This document shows, one piece after another, positions 41,561 through 50,011 of a stretch of 64,000 bases of DNA. The position numbers and the translations under genes were made by a program. The notes under the pieces were generated by a model. The model did no database searches, was not told the origin of the DNA, and saw nothing but the letters and a program-made list of their open reading frames with translations. Location: contig CAYGBC010000042.1 in the NCBI GenBank assembly GCA_964348015.1, positions 62,001 to 126,000 on the forward strand, in the 5' to 3' direction. Each line of letters begins with the position of its first letter. Position 1 is the stretch's first letter. The DNA is from SOIA01 sp964348015 (GTDB taxonomy: Bacteria; Acidobacteriota; Aminicenantia; Aminicenantales; Aminicenantaceae).

Positions 41561-43630
41561 ATGAAGGGAAAATTCGCGCTCTTATTACTACTCGTTCTTT
41601 TTTCACTTTCGGTTCTCACAGCTTATCCTGTCCAAGATAAAAAATTGATCAAGAACCTTCCTGATAGATACAGGGAGTGGCTTGAAGAAGAAGTTGTCTA
41701 CGTCATCACACCTACAGAAAAAGAAGTTTTTCTCATGCTCGCGAACGACAGAGAAAGAGATCTATTCATAGAGGCCTTTTGGAAACATCGCGATCCGATA
41801 CCCGCCACTCCCGAGAATGAATTTAAAACAGAGCATTATCAGAGAATCAGTTATGCGAACAAATGGTTTGGCAGAGGAACCCCCACGGATGGCTGGAGAA
41901 CGGATATGGGGAGAATTTATATAATATTGGGTGAGCCTAAAACGATTGATAGATATGAAAATCTGACAGAAGTTTACCCCACTATCGTCTGGTTCTACCA
42001 GGGAATGGGCAAGTATGGTCTTCCCGAGTCTTTTAATGTTGTCTTCTTCAAGAAGTACGGCGCCGGAGATTATGAGACATACAGCCCTATTCGAGACGGT
42101 CCTCAACAGCTATTGGTCCATTACTTCGGCGATCCCAGAGATTATTTGAAAGCTTTTCATCAGTTGAGACTTATCCAACCCCAACTCGCCAATGTTTCTC
42201 TCACCCTCATCCCGAGTGAACCGCTTCCTGGTATAAGCCCTTCCGCAGCTTCGGAAATTCTTCTCTCTAACATCGATGTCAGCCCTCAGAAATACGTAAA
42301 GGACCAGTATGCGGAGAAGCTGCTCAAATATAAAGACATTATCGAAGTTGAGTATTCAGCCAATTACATCGGAAACACCTACATGGTCTCTGCCATACAT
42401 GAAAAATCAGGGATTTGTTTTGTTCATTACTTCATAGAACCCGAAAGACTTTCAGTCAACCTCATCGACAATAAGTACTACACCACCTTGGAAATTTCAG
42501 TTCACATAACAGACGCGGAAGGAAAAACAGTATTCCAATACAATAAATCTATCCCTATTGAATTTGATGAACAACAACTCAAGATTATCCAATCCAAACC
42601 CTTCAGGTTTCAAGATGTTTTTCCCCTTGCTGAAGGAAGCTATAAATTCAATCTGCTTCTCAAAAACAGGATTTCCAAAGAGTTCACCTCATTCGAAAAG
42701 GATTTATATATTTCGCCCTCCCAGCATTCGGAAGAAATGACAACACTGATTTTGACTCCCTCAATAAAAAATGTCTCCTCAAACGAATCAAAAAAATCCT
42801 TTAAAGTGGGGAGTGTACAACTTTTTCCATCTGCGAGAAACGAATTTTCGATTCACGACACACTCTTTATCTTCTTCAAAACTCCTGACATAAATGATGA
42901 ATTGAGAGAAACAGGTCGTCTTGAATTCATTTTTTACAAAGAAGACCAGGAATTTTTAAGAAGAGAAAAAGAGATTAAAGCCTACGCGAAACAAGGACAA
43001 TTCCTGGAAGAATTCTCCTTGGCAAATTTCCCTCCCGCTATCTATCGTGTGGAGGTCAATGTCTTATCAGAAGAAAACAAAAATATATATTATCAGGACG
43101 CTTTCTTTTCCGTATCATTAGTCGAATCTATTCCCCGCCCGTTCATCTATTCAGAAATAGCCCCATCCTCGCTGGACCCCTTAACAGATTATATTTTGGG
43201 AGGTCAATTTTTCAACAAGGGGAACTATGAAAGAGCAGAATATTTCCTCGAAAAAGCATATCGGAAAAATCCTGCTTTTTTAAGATTTGCAGAAGGCTTC
43301 AGCAGAATCCTCTTCACTAAGAAAAAATTCCAAGAGGTTAAAAATATCTTGTTGCCCTTTTTAGAAAACCCTCAGGACGATTACAGGTTCCTCAGACTAT
43401 TGGGACAAACCTGCCAGAAATTAGGTCAATATGGGGAGGCGATAGATCACTACAAAAAGTATTTAGGCCATTACGGGACGAACCTTGAAGTCCTCAATGC
43501 CATTGGCTATTGCTATTTTTCAGAGGGGAACAAAAAAGAGGCTCTGGAGGCCTGGGAGAAATCCCTTGAAATCAATCCCAATCAAGAAAAAATAAAAAAA
43601 ATGGTCAAATCCTTAAAGGACGAAAAATGA
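41561..43630 (+). CDS. GWxTD-domain protein with C-terminal TPR repeats (second copy)
   Basis: 689 residues. Signal peptide about 1-22. The N-terminal block reads EEEVVYVITPTEKEVF, FWKHRDPIPATPENEF and GWRTDMGRIYIILGEP, with GWRTD at 111-115. The middle is beta-rich, and TPR units (about 545-685) end KSLEINPNQEKIKKMVKSL, almost the same as in the paralogue at 38108. The pair is therefore a tandem duplication with one unrelated gene between. Its last 4 bp overlap the next gene (ATGA), so the two are translationally coupled. Confidence 0.9.
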   Translation: MKGKFALLLLLVLFSLSVLTAYPVQDKKLIKNLPDRYREWLEEEVVYVITPTEKEVFLMLANDRERDLFIEAFWKHRDPIPATPENEFKTEHYQRISYANKWFGRGTPTDGWRTDMGRIYIILGEPKTIDRYENLTEVYPTIVWFYQGMGKYGLPESFNVVFFKKYGAGDYETYSPIRDGPQQLLVHYFGDPRDYLKAFHQLRLIQPQLANVSLTLIPSEPLPGISPSAASEILLSNIDVSPQKYVKDQYAEKLLKYKDIIEVEYSANYIGNTYMVSAIHEKSGICFVHYFIEPERLSVNLIDNKYYTTLEISVHITDAEGKTVFQYNKSIPIEFDEQQLKIIQSKPFRFQDVFPLAEGSYKFNLLLKNRISKEFTSFEKDLYISPSQHSEEMTTLILTPSIKNVSSNESKKSFKVGSVQLFPSARNEFSIHDTLFIFFKTPDINDELRETGRLEFIFYKEDQEFLRREKEIKAYAKQGQFLEEFSLANFPPAIYRVEVNVLSEENKNIYYQDAFFSVSLVESIPRPFIYSEIAPSSLDPLTDYILGGQFFNKGNYERAEYFLEKAYRKNPAFLRFAEGFSRILFTKKKFQEVKNILLPFLENPQDDYRFLRLLGQTCQKLGQYGEAIDHYKKYLGHYGTNLEVLNAIGYCYFSEGNKKEALEAWEKSLEINPNQEKIKKMVKSLKDEK

Positions 43631-44532
43631 AAAAATTCATTCATCTCAGTTTATTATTAAGTTTGATGTTTTTAATTTTGATCTCTTGCAGCTTTTCACG
43701 CAGGGTCAAAAATCTATCTCCTGAACATTCAGAATTTCTTTCTGAAGTGAGATACATCATCACAAAAAAAGAGAAAAAGGTCTTTCGTAATATTCCTGCT
43801 TCGGAAAGAGAAAATTTCATCGAGGAATTCTGGAAAAAGCGAGATCCTGATCCGGAGACAGAAATAAACCAGTTCAAAGACACATACTATGACCGGATCA
43901 AGGAAGCCAATCATCTCTTTGCAGAAGGCGCCACTCCGGGTTGGCTTCAGGATAGAGGAAGAATATACATTTTATTAGGGCCTCCTGAAATAAGAGATGT
44001 ATATCCGATGGGATACACCTTCTATGACCGGCCGAGTGAAGTCTGGTACTATGGCCTATTCCCCATCATCTTCATCGATTATTCCTTTGCAGGTAATTAT
44101 GAACTCCTTCCGTTAAGCGCTCAGCATGTGGCCACACTCATGAGCGGCCAAATGAACCTCAAACCCCGGGTGGGAATGGAAGGGGTGACGCTTGACTTCA
44201 AGCTCAAACTCAAAAAAATTGGAGATGACCAAGTCCAAGCCCAGATCGAGATTCCGTATAAAAACATATGGCTTACGGAAAAGGATGACAAACTTGAAAC
44301 AACTTTGCGTCTGCGTATTGAGGTTTTCTCAGATTCAAAAAAGAAGGTTTGGGGTATGAATGAAGAGTATTTGATTTCCTTAGGTGAGGATGAAATAAAG
44401 GAATCATTAGGAAAAAAATATGAGATTCCTGTGAAAATGACACTTTCCCGAGGAAAATACAGGATGACTATTTCGCTCGAAAATAAAACAGATAACAAGA
44501 TTGTCAAAAAAACAATTAAATTCAATTTATAA
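43627..44532 (+). CDS. GWxTD-domain lipoprotein (short form)
   Basis: 301 residues. The signal ends in LILISC with Cys21 as the probable lipidation site. The GWxTD block is VRYIITKKEKKVF, FWKKRDPDPETEINQF and GWLQDRGRIYILLGPPE; the Thr of the motif is Gln here (GWLQD, 105-109). The C-terminal half is a beta domain and no TPR repeats are present. It is coupled to the preceding TPR-containing paralogue by ATGA. A lipid-anchored and two soluble GWxTD proteins together suggest an assembly at the outer membrane; this is inference. Confidence 0.88.
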   Translation: MKKFIHLSLLLSLMFLILISCSFSRRVKNLSPEHSEFLSEVRYIITKKEKKVFRNIPASERENFIEEFWKKRDPDPETEINQFKDTYYDRIKEANHLFAEGATPGWLQDRGRIYILLGPPEIRDVYPMGYTFYDRPSEVWYYGLFPIIFIDYSFAGNYELLPLSAQHVATLMSGQMNLKPRVGMEGVTLDFKLKLKKIGDDQVQAQIEIPYKNIWLTEKDDKLETTLRLRIEVFSDSKKKVWGMNEEYLISLGEDEIKESLGKKYEIPVKMTLSRGKYRMTISLENKTDNKIVKKTIKFNL

Positions 44533-44548
44533 GCGAGGAGAGGTTAAT

Positions 44549-45511
44549 TTGTTCAAGAAAAAAACACTCATACTCTTTTTTCTGATTGTTGTTTTTCTCC
44601 TCACGAGTTCTCAACTCCTCCCTCAAGCAGGAAGAGGAAGAGGCCGGATCAGTGGAAAGGTCGCTGATGAGGAGGGAAATCCGATCCCCTCAGCTAAAAT
44701 CACTCTTCAATTCCAAGAAGATGAGGAATTAATCAAAGAAGTGGTAACAGATAAAAAGGGGAAATGGAAAATTGGAGGGCTGGGAAGTGGGTATTGGATA
44801 ATTACCGTATCCGCTCAGGGATTCATTCCCTTTCAAAAAAATATCAATGTCAGCCAGCTTGAGAGAAATCCTCCCGTTAATATCGTTTTAAAGAAAGCCG
44901 AAGAACAATTCTTTGAAGAAGCCCCTGAGATTGAGCTTTTTGAAAAAGGCAGCGCACTCTTTAAGGAGGGGAGGTTTGAAGAGGCCATTTCTTCCTTCCG
45001 GGAGTTCTTGGCAATGAATCCCGAACTCTATCAAGTTCATTTCAGCATCGGCAACAGCTTCAAGGAGCTGCGAAATTTTGAGCAAGCGTTGAAAGAATAT
45101 CAAATCGTTCTTGAAAATGTTGAGGAAGGAGATGAGAAAAACAAAAAACTCAAAGCGAAAACTCTTGCCGCTATAGGTGAATGTTACCTGATGATGGAAA
45201 GAATTGATTCAGCTCAGGATTATTTTAAACAGTCCCTTGAGCTCAGCCCGGACGATGAAATCTTAGCTTACAACGTTGGAGAGATTTACTTTGCTCATCA
45301 GAAATTAAATGAAGCCATAAAATACTATAAATTGGCCAGTCAAATCAAGCCGAAATGGAGTGATCCGTACTACAAAATAGGCCTTGTGTATTTGAACAAG
45401 AAAGACAATGAAAAAGCAATCGATTATTTTTTAGAATTCCTGGAAATCGAACCAGATTCAGCCCGTTCAGTGAATGTGAAAAATATAATTAATTATCTCA
45501 AAAAAAGGTAA
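44549..45511 (+). CDS. CarboxypepD-regulatory-like plus TPR exported protein
   Basis: 320 residues from a TTG at 44549, which has GAGGAGAGG 5 nt upstream; the longer frame overlaps the previous gene without a ribosome site. Signal peptide about 1-26. Residues about 30-115 form a CarboxypepD_reg-like beta-sandwich (GRISGKVADEEGNPIPSAK, GKWKIGGLGSGYWIITVSA). It is followed by at least four TPR units from about 150 to the end. The same small beta-sandwich is at the N-terminus of the neighbouring TonB-dependent receptor. It is the last gene before the terminator. Confidence 0.87.
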   Translation: MFKKKTLILFFLIVVFLLTSSQLLPQAGRGRGRISGKVADEEGNPIPSAKITLQFQEDEELIKEVVTDKKGKWKIGGLGSGYWIITVSAQGFIPFQKNINVSQLERNPPVNIVLKKAEEQFFEEAPEIELFEKGSALFKEGRFEEAISSFREFLAMNPELYQVHFSIGNSFKELRNFEQALKEYQIVLENVEEGDEKNKKLKAKTLAAIGECYLMMERIDSAQDYFKQSLELSPDDEILAYNVGEIYFAHQKLNEAIKYYKLASQIKPKWSDPYYKIGLVYLNKKDNEKAIDYFLEFLEIEPDSARSVNVKNIINYLKKR

Positions 45512-45550
45512 ATAAAAAAGGGCCCTCTCATTGCAATTGAGAGGGCCCTT
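45512..45550 (-). terminator. Intrinsic terminator between convergent operons
   Basis: A perfect 13-bp stem AAGGGCCCTCTCA (45518-45530) with its complement (45538-45550) and a 7-nt loop. On the minus strand the stem runs into a T-rich tail (45517 downward), ideal for ending the TonB-receptor transcript. It can also terminate the GWxTD operon from the other side, though without a T-run there. Confidence 0.85.
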
Positions 45551-45572
45551 GAGTTTCTGCCTCTACTTGTTC

Positions 45573-48500
45573 CTAAAATATGAACTTAAAGCCCAGTCGA
45601 ACAGAAATTGCACTCTGGAAAGCGTACTCTTGCAAGAAACGAGGATCCGGAGTAATGCCATCAGCGATCATGACCTGCTCGTAATCAAATCCCGCAATAA
45701 TTTCATCATTGTCCAGATAAACTGTTCCCAGGTTGGCTAAATTGAATAGACGCTGAGCGATTCTGTTATTGGTGATGTTGATTATGTTCGCGTTGATCTG
45801 GAAAGTGGTCGTGTCCCCGATTTTGATGTTGTATTCACCGTACAGGTCTGCTCTCCAGAGGAACGGGGTCCGTCCATCAGTAAAACGGCCGCGGGGGTAA
45901 TATCCGTCTGCACGGTTGAGCTCAAATTCTCTGGTAACGGGAGTTCCTGTCGCAGCGTAGGCGTTCACACCAACAGTCAGACCGACATCCAGGCTGTAGG
46001 CGCCGTAAAATTTGAACTGATGAGGTCTGTCCGTGGGTAATTTGCCATAGGATTCTGTGCCGACTCCGCTTGTGAAGGGATCGGAAGTGTAATGCAGGAA
46101 CCAAGCATCAAAGTACCTCTCCACGTTTGGATCCTTCCTCCCATGTTCTTCAGAACTTGCCAGCCCCGCAAAGTTCCCCGTGAGTTGGCTCCAGGTGTAG
46201 TGCAATCCAGCCATCCAGTTGTTGGAGAACCTCTTGTCAAAACCGAGATCCACAGAATAGTAGTTGCGTTGGGCTTTCGGACACGTAACTCCCACTGGCA
46301 CCAAGGCTGCAGGATCAATCGCTGCCTGTTCGGCATAAATATCGTTGATCCAGTCAGATCCGGGATTTCCGTTGTAGTACTGCTCGCCTGCAGGTGTCTG
46401 GACGCCAATATCTTCAATCGCCCAGAGAATTCGGTTATGCAGAAATCGAGCCGTTACGGAAACATCCTGAAACAATTGATGCTGAACACCCAGAGAGAAT
46501 TCGGCCTTGCTGTAGGGCTTCATAGCCTGCGACCCTGAACTCGGTTGTGTGGTGTCATAGGAAGGAATTCTCCAGTCAAGGGTCTCAATATAGAAAGGCT
46601 CAATATCTGGGTCGAGGGACGGATGATCCCTCTCGCCAATCTCCCAATCAGCAACGACTGAAGCGGGGATAAGGTAATAATGAGCCAGCCACTTGAAACC
46701 CCCATAAGAGCCTTCCGCCATATCGAGCTTCATCACGTCGTAATAAATTCCGGCGCTTCCAAAGACCTTCAACGTGGCATCTCCAAAAACATCATAGGCA
46801 AAACCAAAACGAGGAGCCAGTTTGTCGATAAAATCGAACGCAATGGGCGGCTCTAAAAACTCAGGATTATCTATTGCGGCTTGGGAAGTCGGGTCCACAA
46901 ATGATGGGATGTCTTCCTGTTCTGCTCGAACACCAAAGTTCAAAGTCAACTTATTGCCGATTGTCCAGCTATCCTGCAGATAAAGTGCAATTCGGTTGCT
47001 GGAAATAGCGGCAATAGTGCCCAGCGGATCATAGGCAGCCATGTAACCATAATCATTTGTTTGACCCCGGAACGTATCCCCAATTGGGATATCGTAGCTG
47101 GCAGATTGATAAGGTTCCAGCCACCAGAAATACCAGGAATCATACGGAGCCGCGTCAAAGACATCCTGGGTAATCCTGACCCATTGAATGCCAGCTTTCC
47201 ACATATGCTCACCGGCAAGATCAACATACCATGTCGCATCCACAGCAGCCGTGTATTTGAGCTGAATATCTCTTTGGAGCTCATAACGGTCACCGCTCGG
47301 ATAATTGTACCAGTACTGAGGTCTTTCCATTGCCGCAGGCACTCCGGGAACGCCGACATTGGTCCTGTAGAAATAGTAACGCTCTCCTGGAGGTCCCACG
47401 ATGTTCCGTACGTTGGTGCGGAAGATGCCTCCAAAAGCGCTCAAGAACATATTGTCGCTGAAGATGTAATCGCCTCGAAGAGCGGCTGTCCAACCAGGCC
47501 AATTGTAACCCGCGCCTGCCCAGTTGTAGTCAGGATTACTCGTCCCTGCGAGACTGGGAAGTGCTCCCCTGCGTCGATTTGTGTCTGTGCTCCAGCTTGC
47601 ATGCATACGGAGTTTACGCAAAGGCTGCGCTGAAAATTTTATGTTGGCGTTGTGCCACTGTCGGGACTCTGTGAACGTTTTCGTTATGTCTTCATCAGGA
47701 AGGAAGAAAGTTTCTCTTACAGTTGTCTCAAATCTGGGGAGGTAACTTCCAAAGAACCACAGCTTATCCTTAATCAAATAACCACCCAAGGCAAGACCGA
47801 GTTCAAACCTATCCCAGTTATCTTCCGGGTAGGTAATGTACTCATACCTTGTCGCATCATAAGGCGCGATCCTTAGAGATGGCCTGGGCTCTCCATCGAG
47901 GGAGCTGGATTCATAGTAAAGCAATGTTTCCCCGTGATATTCATTTCCGCCGCTTCGAGTGACAACATTGATAACTCCTCCCATGGACCCTCCGTATTGG
48001 GCCTCGTATCCGCTGGACTTCACCTGAACTTCTTCAACGAACTCAAACATAATATTCTGTCCGGACACCCCATTGTACATGGTCGTTGTGTCCACACCAT
48101 CAACAAAGAACACGTTCTCTGAACTGCTGGCTCCATCAAAGGATATCCCTACAAGCTCGCTTTCTTCGTTGACTCCTGAAGCAATGGTGATGACCGAAGA
48201 GAAATCTCTGCCTTTGGGGAGCTTGGTGAACATCTCTCTCGAGATTGAATAGGTTGATGCACTCGTTCTGATATCGACAATCGGAGATTCACCAACCACA
48301 GTGATTTCCTCCTCAACGGTGACTGGTCTTAACTCGACGTCCAGCCGAATAGACTGTCCTAACCGAATGACAACATCTTCCATATTCACAGTAGCAAAAC
48401 CGGGCAATTTGAACGTGACGGTGTAGGTTCCTACGGGTAATTTCGTCAGCAGAAAACGACCTGTCTCATCAGTTTCTACCATCCCTATCCCCATCAACTT

Positions 48501-48650
48501 AGGGCTTCTCGCTTCAACCGTGACTCCAGGAAGGGGTTCTCCTGTGTCGTCAAGGACGACTCCGATTAACTGTCCTGTCTGTTCCTGAGCAAATGATAAT
48601 CCCGCCGTGAGTAGAAGGAATGCTGCTAACACGATAAAGCTTTTTTTCAT
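45573..48650 (-). CDS. TonB-dependent receptor with carboxypeptidase-regulatory-like domain
   Basis: 1,025 residues. Signal peptide about 1-21. The CarboxypepD_reg domain (about 25-105) begins GQLIGVVLDDTGEPLPGVTV. The plug (about 115-235) contains SVITIASGVNEESELVGISF and NVFFVDGVDTTTMYNG. The rest is a 22-strand-type barrel with aromatic-rich strands, ending in VRLGFKFIF, the C-terminal Phe needed for outer-membrane insertion. It resembles the Oar-like receptors of Acidobacteria and Myxobacteria, which import or export large ligands. There is no obvious TonB box at the N-terminus. It is transcribed alone from a sigma-54 promoter. Confidence 0.93.
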   Translation of the reverse strand: MKKSFIVLAAFLLLTAGLSFAQEQTGQLIGVVLDDTGEPLPGVTVEARSPKLMGIGMVETDETGRFLLTKLPVGTYTVTFKLPGFATVNMEDVVIRLGQSIRLDVELRPVTVEEEITVVGESPIVDIRTSASTYSISREMFTKLPKGRDFSSVITIASGVNEESELVGISFDGASSSENVFFVDGVDTTTMYNGVSGQNIMFEFVEEVQVKSSGYEAQYGGSMGGVINVVTRSGGNEYHGETLLYYESSSLDGEPRPSLRIAPYDATRYEYITYPEDNWDRFELGLALGGYLIKDKLWFFGSYLPRFETTVRETFFLPDEDITKTFTESRQWHNANIKFSAQPLRKLRMHASWSTDTNRRRGALPSLAGTSNPDYNWAGAGYNWPGWTAALRGDYIFSDNMFLSAFGGIFRTNVRNIVGPPGERYYFYRTNVGVPGVPAAMERPQYWYNYPSGDRYELQRDIQLKYTAAVDATWYVDLAGEHMWKAGIQWVRITQDVFDAAPYDSWYFWWLEPYQSASYDIPIGDTFRGQTNDYGYMAAYDPLGTIAAISSNRIALYLQDSWTIGNKLTLNFGVRAEQEDIPSFVDPTSQAAIDNPEFLEPPIAFDFIDKLAPRFGFAYDVFGDATLKVFGSAGIYYDVMKLDMAEGSYGGFKWLAHYYLIPASVVADWEIGERDHPSLDPDIEPFYIETLDWRIPSYDTTQPSSGSQAMKPYSKAEFSLGVQHQLFQDVSVTARFLHNRILWAIEDIGVQTPAGEQYYNGNPGSDWINDIYAEQAAIDPAALVPVGVTCPKAQRNYYSVDLGFDKRFSNNWMAGLHYTWSQLTGNFAGLASSEEHGRKDPNVERYFDAWFLHYTSDPFTSGVGTESYGKLPTDRPHQFKFYGAYSLDVGLTVGVNAYAATGTPVTREFELNRADGYYPRGRFTDGRTPFLWRADLYGEYNIKIGDTTTFQINANIINITNNRIAQRLFNLANLGTVYLDNDEIIAGFDYEQVMIADGITPDPRFLQEYAFQSAISVRLGFKFIF

Positions 48651-48693
48651 TAATCCCTCCTTATTCCCTTTCCATCGGGAATGAACCTAATTA

Positions 48694-48760
48694 AACCTGG
48701 AGTGATAAATATTCCACTCCTCCCTTACCCATATAATTGATTTATCCTGATTCTCACCCC
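48694..48760 (-). repeat. Leader module A (duplicated)
   Basis: Second copy, in transcript order, of a roughly 65-nt module in the 5' leader of the TonB-receptor mRNA. In the RNA it carries ATCAGGATAAATCAAT, then GGGTAAGGG, then a perfect 6-bp hairpin GGAGTG/CACTCC, and ends CCAGGTT. It is about 98 nt from copy B. Roughly 26 of 29 bases match in the best-conserved block. Confidence 0.65.
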
Positions 48761-48792
48761 CTTTTTTTGGGTGCAGGGAATGTAACAAGTTC

Positions 48793-48858
48793 AACCTGGG
48801 CGGATACTCTTTCACTTTCCCCTTACCCGTATGATTGATTTATCCTGATCCTTGTCCC
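48793..48858 (-). repeat. Leader module B (duplicated)
   Basis: First copy, in transcript order, of the same module, about 50 nt after the sigma-54 start. It keeps ATCAGGATAAATCAAT, GGGTAAGGG and the terminal CCAGGTT, but the hairpin is less clear. Tandem conserved leader modules suggest a paired RNA sensor or paired protein sites; function unknown. Confidence 0.65.
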
Positions 48859-48909
48859 CTTATTTTGTTTTTTCCTTTTGCCAGAACCGCTGACTGCATT
48901 TATAATTTG

Positions 48910-48925
48910 TGCAAGATTCGTGCCA
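48910..48925 (-). promoter_or_regulatory. Sigma-54 promoter of the TonB-dependent receptor
   Basis: On the minus strand TTGGCACGAATCTTGCA, that is TGGCACG-N4-TTGCA at 48925-48910, with GG and GC separated by 10 nt. It leaves a leader of about 250 nt before the ATG at 48650. It has the same layout as the promoter at 37951. No TGTC-N10-GACA element is seen directly upstream here. Confidence 0.8.
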
Positions 48926-48967
48926 ATGATTCATTTTTTATTTCTTTTTTTATCAATAAGTTAAAAT

Positions 48968-49840
48968 TTAAACGCCGTTCGTAAAATCCAATTTATTGGA
49001 ATCAATCCAATATTTTGTATCAACCGAGATGTTTTTGAGGGCCTTCAGAACGGCCTTCTTGAGCTCAGGATTGATCTTGACTCCCTTTGTTTCGGCCAGG
49101 TTCAGATAATCTAAGGCCTTTAGGTACTCTCCCGCCATGTAATACAAACTGGCAAGATTATTGTACGCATTCCCGTGTTGAGGATCTAATTTAATCGCCT
49201 TTTGATATTGATCGCTCGCCTCCCTGTATCTTTTCACCTTGAAGAAGATATTTCCGTGGAAATAATAATAGTCTGCTGGGATTTCCTCTTCCTTTTGTAC
49301 AGTAGGTAGAGGCCTGCTCAATCGGCTCTCGATATCGCTGAGCAATCCGTTCAATCTCCCGATTTCAGCCTGAACCTGCGACTGCTCTCTCCTATCTGTT
49401 GTCCTGGACAGCCTTTCTTTAAGATTCTCCAGAGTTTCCTGGATTTCCCTTTTTCTATCCTGGAGTCGAATCATGTACAGCTGTTCACGGTTGATTTTTA
49501 ATTTAATAATATATATGTAATTTTCTTTCGCCTTTTCTATGTAACCTAGAGAATTGACAAAATCTCCCCGCCTGTAGGAAAGGCGAGATAAAAAGAAATA
49601 GGCATCCGGGTGCTCAGGCATTTTCTCCAGGCATTTTTTCAACTCTCTCTCTGCCTTTTTGTAATTCCCCTTAAAAAAATGGCTTTTCCCTTTTTCAAAT
49701 ATGCTGTTAGCTATTTTATATCGTTGAAGAAGAAGGTGTTCCTCTCGAGTATAATCTTCCTGACTCAAAATCAAAGCGGACCCCAGCAATGAAATTAATA
49801 CGACCAAATAAAGGGCTCTGTTTCCCCTTTTCTTCCTCAT
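48968..49840 (-). CDS. Exported TPR protein with central coiled coil
   Basis: 290 residues. Signal peptide about 1-26 (MRKKRGNRALYLVV and on). TPR units at about 40-110 (KGKSHFFKGNYKKAERELKK) and 190-260 (HGNIFFKVKRYREASDQYQK) flank a helical coiled-coil segment (about 120-175, rich in Arg/Glu/Leu). No ribosome site is visible before the ATG. It lies upstream of the TonB receptor on the same strand but ends before the receptor's own promoter. Likely a periplasmic scaffold; partners unknown. Confidence 0.83.
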   Translation of the reverse strand: MRKKRGNRALYLVVLISLLGSALILSQEDYTREEHLLLQRYKIANSIFEKGKSHFFKGNYKKAERELKKCLEKMPEHPDAYFFLSRLSYRRGDFVNSLGYIEKAKENYIYIIKLKINREQLYMIRLQDRKREIQETLENLKERLSRTTDRREQSQVQAEIGRLNGLLSDIESRLSRPLPTVQKEEEIPADYYYFHGNIFFKVKRYREASDQYQKAIKLDPQHGNAYNNLASLYYMAGEYLKALDYLNLAETKGVKINPELKKAVLKALKNISVDTKYWIDSNKLDFTNGV

Positions 49841-49893
49841 TTTTTGCTGATTTAAAGGAGAGTTACCGGTTCTCTTCTCTCTGGTTTGCCTTC

Positions 49894-49923
49894 ATTTTAT
49901 TTTTTTTAATTCTGAACAGTCAA
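49894..49923 (-). promoter_or_regulatory. Candidate promoter of the TPR gene
   Basis: Minus strand TTGACT (49923-49918), 18-nt spacer, TAAAAT (49899-49894), about 55 nt before the ATG at 49840. Confidence 0.45.
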
Positions 49924-49953
49924 CCCTTTTTTAAAAATAATTTGGATATAAGT

Positions 49954-49980
49954 TTGACATTTCCTTATCGGATGTATAAA
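49954..49980 (+). promoter_or_regulatory. Candidate promoter of the protease-TPR gene
   Basis: TTGACA (49954-49959) and TATAAA (49975-49980) with a short 15-nt spacer, 31 bp before the ATG at 50012. The short spacer makes this uncertain. Confidence 0.35.
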
Positions 49981-50011
49981 TTTTAAACGTTAAGTTTTTC
50001 AGGAGGGAAAG

